From: Larix kaempferi
Lineage: Eukaryota; Streptophyta; Pinopsida; Pinales; Pinaceae
Assembly (NCBI GenBank): GCA_027924585.1
Contig: BSBM01000461.1
Span: 9,301,001-9,365,000 of the forward strand
DNA: 64,000 nucleotides
Direction of reading: 5' to 3'
Program-made: the position numbers and the translations under genes
In this document: in pieces, positions 58,290-64,000 of the stretch
How the letters are laid out: each line of letters starts with the position of its first letter
Numbering within the stretch: the stretch's first letter is position 1
The notes under the pieces: model-generated
What the model was told of the DNA's origin: nothing
Database searches by the model: none
Seen by the model: only the letters and a program-made list of their open reading frames with translations

Positions 58290-58986
58290 TGTTAGGATAT
58301 TCCTATACTCCATCCTAGTCTCACCAGTATTTTGATCATTTACATTTTCAATCATGCATGCACTTTTAGGGTTTGCATGCATTCTAGGGTTTGCATGCAT
58401 CCCAGTCATCAATCCAGCACCTAGCCCTCAGTTAGCCATCCCCCAGGAGCTTCTCACTATTCAGTTTTATCCCTCCAGTTGCTTAATGTGTCCTTCCTTG
58501 ATTTTAGGGAGCAACTCACCCTTCTTGACCTACCAATCCAGTTGTCTTCAGTTTACACTCAGTTACACTTAGTTACACTGAGTTACACCTACCAGAGTTA
58601 GTTTGACTGATGGTTGACAGTTACTTGAGCATTGATGACTCCAGTGATGATGATAGAGACTTCCAATTGTGCTTCGATGATCATGAGGACACCTAGTTGT
58701 GCTCCGATGACACTCTATTGATCTTATGATCACTCTGAGAGGCTAATTCGAATTGCCACCTTAGGAATTTGAATCCTCTCTACCATTGTACTATTTATTT
58801 GTCCATATTGTGATTAATTAACTAGTGTGTGTGAAGTATTATTGCTTCTATCTGAGTTCTATTGTACCATATTATTCTGTTGCTCATTATACTGTATTGT
58901 TCACTCTTCTTCTATTTTCGTGCTTAATCATAATTACTCTTGTGAGGTATACATCATCTCTTAGATATGCTATGAGGATTTTCACA
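58290..58986 (+). repeat. 5' LTR of T (697 bp)
   Basis: TGTTAGGATATTCC...GATTTTCACA, directly followed by the primer site. Confidence 0.95.
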
Positions 58987-58998
58987 TGGTATCAGAGC
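58987..58998 (+). other. Primer-binding site of T
   Basis: TGGTATCAGAGC, zero spacing from the LTR end. Confidence 0.95.
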
Positions 58999-59150
58999 AT
59001 GTTGAGAGTATTATTTATCTCCATTCTTGAGAGTTTTTTGCAGGTTATTACCAAGATTTCGAGTGTAGCAGTTGCAGCAGTTTCTGCATTTTTGCAGCAG
59101 TAGCAGTTGCAGTTATTCTATATTGTTTTTGCAGGTCTTCTACAGCTTCA

Positions 59151-59522
59151 ATGAATTCAAAAGATATCACTCCTCTTTCTCCTTTCTCTCCTCTCAGCTA
59201 TGATGATTGGAAACCAAAAATGATAGAATACTTGAAGAGCCATGATCTCTTTGACTGTTGTTTTGAAAGAGAGTTCGAATCTTCTAAAGAGAAGAGTGAT
59301 TGGTTAAATAAAGTTGATGAAGCCTTTGGATCAATGTTGAATGCTATGTCTAATTGGATGTTATATGACCTCCCTAATTTTTCATCACCAAAAGAGTTAT
59401 GGGCTCACTTGGATGAAATATTTGGCAGAGAGAATGAAGGACTTGGTGCCAACCCATTCGAAATCAAACAAAGTGATGCATTCACTCCTCTTGATGGTCT
59501 CTCAGATCATGAACCAATATAA
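59151..59522 (+). CDS. gag N-terminal-like ORF of T (123 codons)
   Basis: MNSKDITPLSPFSPLSYDDW, then KMIEYLKSHDLFDC, and LPNFSSPKELWAHLDEIFGR: this follows the copia gag pattern (Y.DW...M...L....LW, ...ELW..L...FG). It stops at 59522, well short of a full gag (about 250-400 residues). It would give at most part of a capsid domain. The Met at 59151 is the first of the frame, 150 bases after the primer site. Confidence 0.7.
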   Translation: MNSKDITPLSPFSPLSYDDWKPKMIEYLKSHDLFDCCFEREFESSKEKSDWLNKVDEAFGSMLNAMSNWMLYDLPNFSSPKELWAHLDEIFGRENEGLGANPFEIKQSDAFTPLDGLSDHEPI

Positions 59523-60465
59523 TCTCACATTGAAGTTGTTCATAAAGAACTTGCAAATTCTACACTCATGCTAAAACTTTCTTCTCTTTCTGTGCCAGCT
59601 CACACTCTAGATATTGCAGAAGGTCCTAAATCCTCTCTTGCACCAGAGTCTGTTGGTTTGCATCATGATCACATGATTATTTCGGGGGTCAAAACAGCTA
59701 TTGAAGGTAATGCATTCGCTCCTCTCTAGCTATCTCCTCTTTTATACTACTATATGATCATAAACTCATGCTTTCAGAAGGTTATTGAAGATTATGGCCA
59801 TTGCCATTCGCTTGGGATAAATTCTCATGCAATTACTGGTTTTAATCTCACCTCTCATGGTTCAAAGGAGATCTCAAGAAACCATGACTCAAGTCTTGTA
59901 TCTAAATTGGGTTCTAAACAATTACTGCTTGGGATAATTTCTCATGCATATGATAGTTTTGATCTCACCCCTGTTGGTTCAAAGGAGATCTCAAGAAACT
60001 ATTTTTTTAGTCTTAAATCTGATTTTGATTTCAAGAAAACATGTAATAGTTCTTTTTGGCATAATCTCACCCATGGTGGTTCGAAGGAGAAGAGAAAAGA
60101 CTATATGCACTTTCACAGATTTGATCCTACCTCAGCTGATTCAAATCACAATTTCAAGGATCATTCTCATACTATTGGATTTGTTCTCATCACATTCGAT
60201 CTGAAGAGCAAGTACAAGCACATGCTTTTTGAGCATGATCCACTTCTTCCCAAGAAGAAAATACCTCCAGACATATGACCAAGCATCACACCTGTTTGAG
60301 TTTGGAGCATTTAATTTTTTGTGTGTGCCTTACAGTGTGTTTTTTAGAAGGGGGTATGTTTCCCATGAAATTTTCCCACTTCCTTGGTTTATTGACTGTT
60401 ATTATTCATTGTATTGGGTGACCTTTGGTCTTAGTTACTAGGGCCCAGGATTAATTAAGGGGGGG
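59523..60465 (+). CDS. Second interior frame of T with repeated GSKE motif
   Basis: The frame 59754-60278 (174 codons) contains three related blocks: HAITGFNLTSHGSKEISRN, HAYDSFDLTPVGSKEISRN and WHNLTHGGSKEKRKD, spaced about 40 residues apart. No family is recognised. It replaces the usual pol. The rest, to the polypurine tract at about 60457-60465, is non-coding. Confidence 0.45.
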
Positions 60466-61178
60466 TGTTAGGATATTCCTATACTCCATCCTAGTCCCAC
60501 CAGTATTTTGATCATTTACATTTTCAGTCATGCATGCACTTTTAGGGTTTGCATGCATTTTGTATGCATCCCATTCATCAGTCCAGCACCTAGCCCTCAG
60601 TTAGCCAGCCCCTAGGAGCTTCTCACTATTCAGTTTTAGCCCTCCAGTTTCTTAATGTGCCCTTCTTCCTTGATTTTAGGGAGCAACTCGCCCTTCTTCA
60701 CCTACCAGTCCAGTTGTCTTCAGTTTACACTCAGTTACAGTCAGTTATATTCAGTTACACTGAGTTACACTCAGTTACACCTACCAGAGTTAGTTTGACT
60801 GATGGTTGACAATTACTTGAGCATTGATGACTCCACTGATGATGATGGAGACTTCCAGTTGTGCTCCGATGATCATGAGGACACCTAGTTGTGCTCCAAT
60901 GACACTCTATTGATCTTATGATCACTCTGAGAGGCAAATTCGAATTTCCACCTTAGGCATTCGAATCCTCTCTACCATTGTACTATTTATTTGTCCATAT
61001 TGTGATTAATTAACTAGTGTGTGTGAAGTATTATTACTTCTATCTTAGTTCTACTGTACCATATTATTTTGTTGCTCATTATACTATATTGTTCACTTTT
61101 CTTCTCTTTTCTTGCTTAATCATAATTACTCTTGTGAGGTATACATCATCTCTTAGATCTGCTGTGAGGATTTTCACA
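60466..61178 (+). repeat. 3' LTR of T (713 bp)
   Basis: Same ends as the 5' LTR. It is longer mainly because a 'CAGTTACA' type simple repeat at about 60720-60780 has expanded. Confidence 0.95.
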
Positions 61179-61183
61179 ATTTC

Positions 61184-61966
61184 CTATCTAACTGTCACTG
61201 ATGGTGTCTACAAGAAACTCACTGGTCCCAAAAAGAGGGGTTGTCCTAAATTCTCTTTAAATATTGAGCCATTAGTTATCCCTACCTCAACCTGGGCTAC
61301 AGTTCTTGGTGATCAGCTGGCTCCTTTGAAGTTGGTTAAATCCCCCAAAAGAAAGCATGACCCTAAGAAGTTCCTGGATGCACATTTCAAGCAGTATCAT
61401 ATGAAAATAGACTATTTCCATGAAGAACTCCCAGATGACTCCATCTATCAAGGAGTGAGTAATTTTTCTAAAGTATTGGAAAGGGCCAAGAGCTTAGATG
61501 AACAGCAACAGATTATGGCATATCAGAAATAAATAAAAACTCAATTCTACAAGCAAAGAACAGTGGAGTTGAATCTCATTGAGCAAGTTATAAGGGATAA
61601 AGAACAAAAGCTAATCTAGCAGGCTAATGCACCTCTGATGCTTACTTATACAGATAGAGATAAAGGTAAAGCTCCCATGGAGAATCTCCCTCAAGTGAAA
61701 ACAACTGAGCAGGTTAAAGCTTTGTTGCAGACCTCTCAGCATTTCCAGCAGGAGTTAGCACAACTCACTTCGGTGATTCATACTGAAATGATTGAACCTC
61801 CTAAGCTCACTATGGATCTTCAAGTGACTGCTACAGCTTTGCAGGTAGTTGATGATTTGACAATGGCTGAGGTTAACCTAGGAAAGAGACAGAAAGTTCA
61901 TATTTCTACATCAAATATCCCTACTATTGATCTCATTAACAGTGATGTTGAAGATGAGCCACATCC
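61184..61966 (+). pseudogene. H ORF1, third piece, cut by element X
   Basis: The frame continues SYLTVTDGVYKKLTGPKKRG, a basic segment (KSPKRKHDPKKF), then KVLERAKSLDEQQQIMAYQK. TAA and TAG stops at about 61530 and 61618 (the latter fits a Gln) break it. It resumes with TTEQVKALLQTSQHFQQELA, a helical region, and ends ...NSDVEDEPHP at the X LTR. The codons after 61966 are LTR sequence. The C-terminal continuation matches in frame the start of the piece at 6935, right after the other X LTR. Confidence 0.65.
61962..61966. other. Flank CATCC before the X 5' LTR
   Basis: Identical to 6935-6939 after the left X LTR, so the two behave as the two target-site copies of one insertion event. Confidence 0.8.
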
Positions 61967-63346
61967 TGTAATGTCCCCAGTTTGACCCCATGGCATAAAA
62001 TCGTAAATGATGTAATATTGTTATGAAATCGTGGTGAGGATCTCAAGGCCAAGGCCCTGCCATCAATTTATTGATGCATATGGTTTACATGCTATCCATG
62101 AACAATGGAATTGCGAATATTATGTAAATATGTATTTTAATAAAAATACCCACAACTAGCTATGCAATGCAACAAGAGATGGGGGCATGATTTTACAAAG
62201 AATTGGGAGGGAAAACATTCAAACCCTTGGATCCAATCAAGTTAAGTCAAATGTCAATGAGAGAACCCATGAACCCTCAACTACCCATGTTGACTTTTGT
62301 ACCCAATCATTGATTTCTCCCAAGAGTTGGTTGAAGTAGTTAATGCCTTGGGGAGGTATGGCTGTCCAAATTCGAGTATGGGCAAACCACCCTGCATGGA
62401 AAATCGTGTTTGGATTCTTGGTCAAGAAAAAAGCCATGAATGGCTCCCCAAGCCATTATCCATCAACCAGTTTCTCTGCCTCACGTGTTTGGAGCTATCT
62501 GGGCATTTTCTACCCATGTTTTTATGTGTTTTCCTTGATCCCCAGCTGGAAAAAGGGCATTTTTGTGTTGTCTACCAATGGGGAAGAAGGGGAATCTAAT
62601 TGGGGTTCCATAGAGACCGTTTGGGCTTCTAAATGCTTAGATACTTGGGGGAGAAATCGTTTTCCTCCCTATGAATGTTTTTCCCATCCCACAATTCGTT
62701 TTTGGTTGGAAACAATTTGGGGAAAGCCCTTGGCCATCCTGTTTGTAAATCCCATTGCTGAAAATGTGTATCCATGACCGATGATTGTGCTTACTGTGTG
62801 TAGATAGAGTATGTTGGGTATGGGTTATGGGAATCCATTCTTTTGGCTTGAGCTCGAGTACAAGCATCCAAGGTTCATATGTAGCCTGATAAACCCAGCT
62901 ATGGACTGGCTTGGCTCAGATGAGATGATTAATTGGGTTGTGCATGAGCTTGAATGTCCCCTTTTCCTTGTAAGAATCATGCCCAGCTCGGGGGGTGGCA
63001 GTTGTGTTGAGAGAATTGATGAACACAACTGGCCTATGGTTGGGCAGAACGTTGTAGCAACATAGCTAGTTGCTTGGGACAATTGCACAATGGAGATAAG
63101 TGTTTTTCTATCTATGTGTTTTGCCTCTGCAGTGTTTAAATTAATGACTGTTATTGATATATTTAATGCATATGAAAATATGTGTGGATGAGTTTATTTC
63201 CATTGTGCATGTTTGCTTGATTTGCATCTGCACACATTTGTTTTTAACTGTATGAATCTAATGAAGGGGCTGAGTTTTATGAAAAACCACATAGATTGGT
63301 AGAATGTTCCCTTCCTCGAATTGGGTCCGCAGGTGGGTACATTACA
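61967..63346 (+). repeat. 5' LTR of element X (1380 bp)
   Basis: TGTAATGTCCCCAG...GGGTACATTACA. It is followed by a primer site, so it is a 5' LTR whose element runs past the window. Homologous to 5546-6934. The 144-codon frame 62343-62777 lies wholly within the LTR and is broken in the other copy. Confidence 0.93.
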
Positions 63347-63348
63347 TT

Positions 63349-63360
63349 TGGTATCAGAGC
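63349..63360 (+). other. Primer-binding site of element X
   Basis: TGGTATCAGAGC two bases after the LTR end, tRNA-iMet type. Confidence 0.95.
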
Positions 63361-63674
63361 TGTTGGTTGCAGCATTGGGCCTTCATGGGCTACCTATCAC
63401 AATTGTAGAGGTAAGTATGCTTCTGGTTTAGCACTGATAATTAAGAAAAGTTTCAAAATTTTAAAACTTTGAAAATTTTTCTAAGTGTTTTTGTTTGGTT
63501 GAGCCGACGCGTTTCGGCAAGTCTCGTGGAGTTGAGATGATACATTTTGGAGAGACTCGCTCAGTGGATCCGACATCGTCGGCAAATTTGGTTGATTTGT
63601 GCCGATGAAGTTGTGGAAGTGCCCAAGGAAAGGAAGAAAATTTTCAAAAATTTTCTAAGTGTCTTTCAGCAGCA
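63361..63674 (+). other. Start of X leader
   Basis: Non-coding leader directly after the primer site. A few early ACTCG/GAGTTG words announce the repeat array that follows. Confidence 0.5.
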
Positions 63675-64000
63675 GAACTCGGTGAGTTGGTCCGCAACGG
63701 CGGAAGAACTCGGCGAGTTGGTCCGAAATTGCGGCAGAACTCGACAAGTTGATTCGAAACGGCAGAAGGACTAGACGAGTTCATCCGGAAAAATTTTATA
63801 AGTGTTTTATGGCGGAGGAACTCGGCAAGTTGGTCCAAAATTGTGGCAGAACTCGGCGAGTTGGTCCGAAACGACAGAAAAGATAGATGAGTCGGCCGAC
63901 CGACGAAACTCAGTGAGTTGGTCTATAATGGGTCGGAAGACATAGTTGAGTTCGCTAACCGGAAAAACTCGGTAAGTTGATCCATAACATGTCGGAAGAG
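63675..64000 (+). repeat. 31-bp tandem repeat with ACTCGGCGAGT palindrome
   Basis: Units of 31 bases start at 63675, 63706, 63737 and 63768, and further diverged units reach the window end. Each holds GAACTCGGCGAGTTGGTCCG or a variant, with a partly self-complementary core, then GAAAYGGCGG or similar. The array continues past 64000. It lies in the 5' leader of element X. Confidence 0.88.

Larger units (their letters stand above)
58290..61178 (+). mobile_element. Small non-autonomous LTR element T with gag remnant (TR-GAG-like)
   Basis: A complete 2.9 kb plus-strand element with LTRs 58290-58986 and 60466-61178, primer site TGGTATCAGAGC at 58987, polypurine tract AAGGGGGGG before the 3' LTR, and flanks GTTTC / ATTTC as a one-mismatch target duplication. 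The 1.48 kb interior carries a short gag-like frame and a second, repeat-bearing frame but no protease, integrase or polymerase. It sits inside ORF1 of element H. Confidence 0.93.

Noticed and set aside
62343-62777. 144-codon open frame in the right X LTR
   Set aside because: It lies wholly inside an LTR, is broken in the homologous left LTR, and has no recognisable domain.

Overview
This is nuclear DNA of a seed plant: AT-rich, intron-scale non-coding sequence, Ty1/copia and Ty3-type LTR retrotransposons, and one plant kelch F-box locus. The density of old, nested and stop-riddled retroelements suggests a very large genome, possibly a gymnosperm; that last step is inference. No intact cellular gene, tRNA, rRNA or CRISPR array was found.

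Layout. 1-6934 is the 3' part of a Ty3-type element (here 'X') ending in its 3' LTR. 6935-15075 is the 3' half of an old Ty3/Tat-like element ('H'): the end of an extra ORF1, then gag, protease, an extra RNase H, reverse transcriptase, RNase H and a truncated integrase. 15076-23037 is mostly AT-rich DNA with a kelch F-box pseudogene at 18.6-19.7 kb. 23043-25622 is a solo LTR. 25628-30155 is a degenerate region ending in a minus-strand Ty3-type LTR end. 30156-31495 and 44424-44985 are two pieces of one old minus-strand copia element ('O'), split by a very young 12.9 kb element (31496-44418) with practically identical 3 kb LTRs. This young element lacks gag-pol but carries fragments resembling host genes: U11/U12-35K, a C2-domain protein and an endo-mannanase. 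44986-50095 is a non-autonomous plus-strand Ty3-type element ('W'). 50096-61966 is the 5' part of another H copy. Its ORF1 is interrupted by a complete minus-strand copia element ('K', 51956-58138) and by a small gag-only element ('T', 58290-61178), and is finally cut by the 5' LTR of X at 61967. X continues past the window end.

The parts form a stack of insertions. H is an old host layer; K, T and X each entered its ORF1, and after each break the ORF1 reading resumes. O is another old host layer, split by the young large element and bounded by others. The most striking signal is that the left X LTR (followed by H ORF1) and the right X LTR (preceded by H ORF1) share the same 5-base flank and the same position in ORF1. 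One original X insertion in H therefore seems to be present twice in head-to-tail order, by large tandem duplication or by amplification of the composite. Most in-frame stops in the old elements are TAG or TAA where Gln is expected, the pattern of methyl-cytosine decay.
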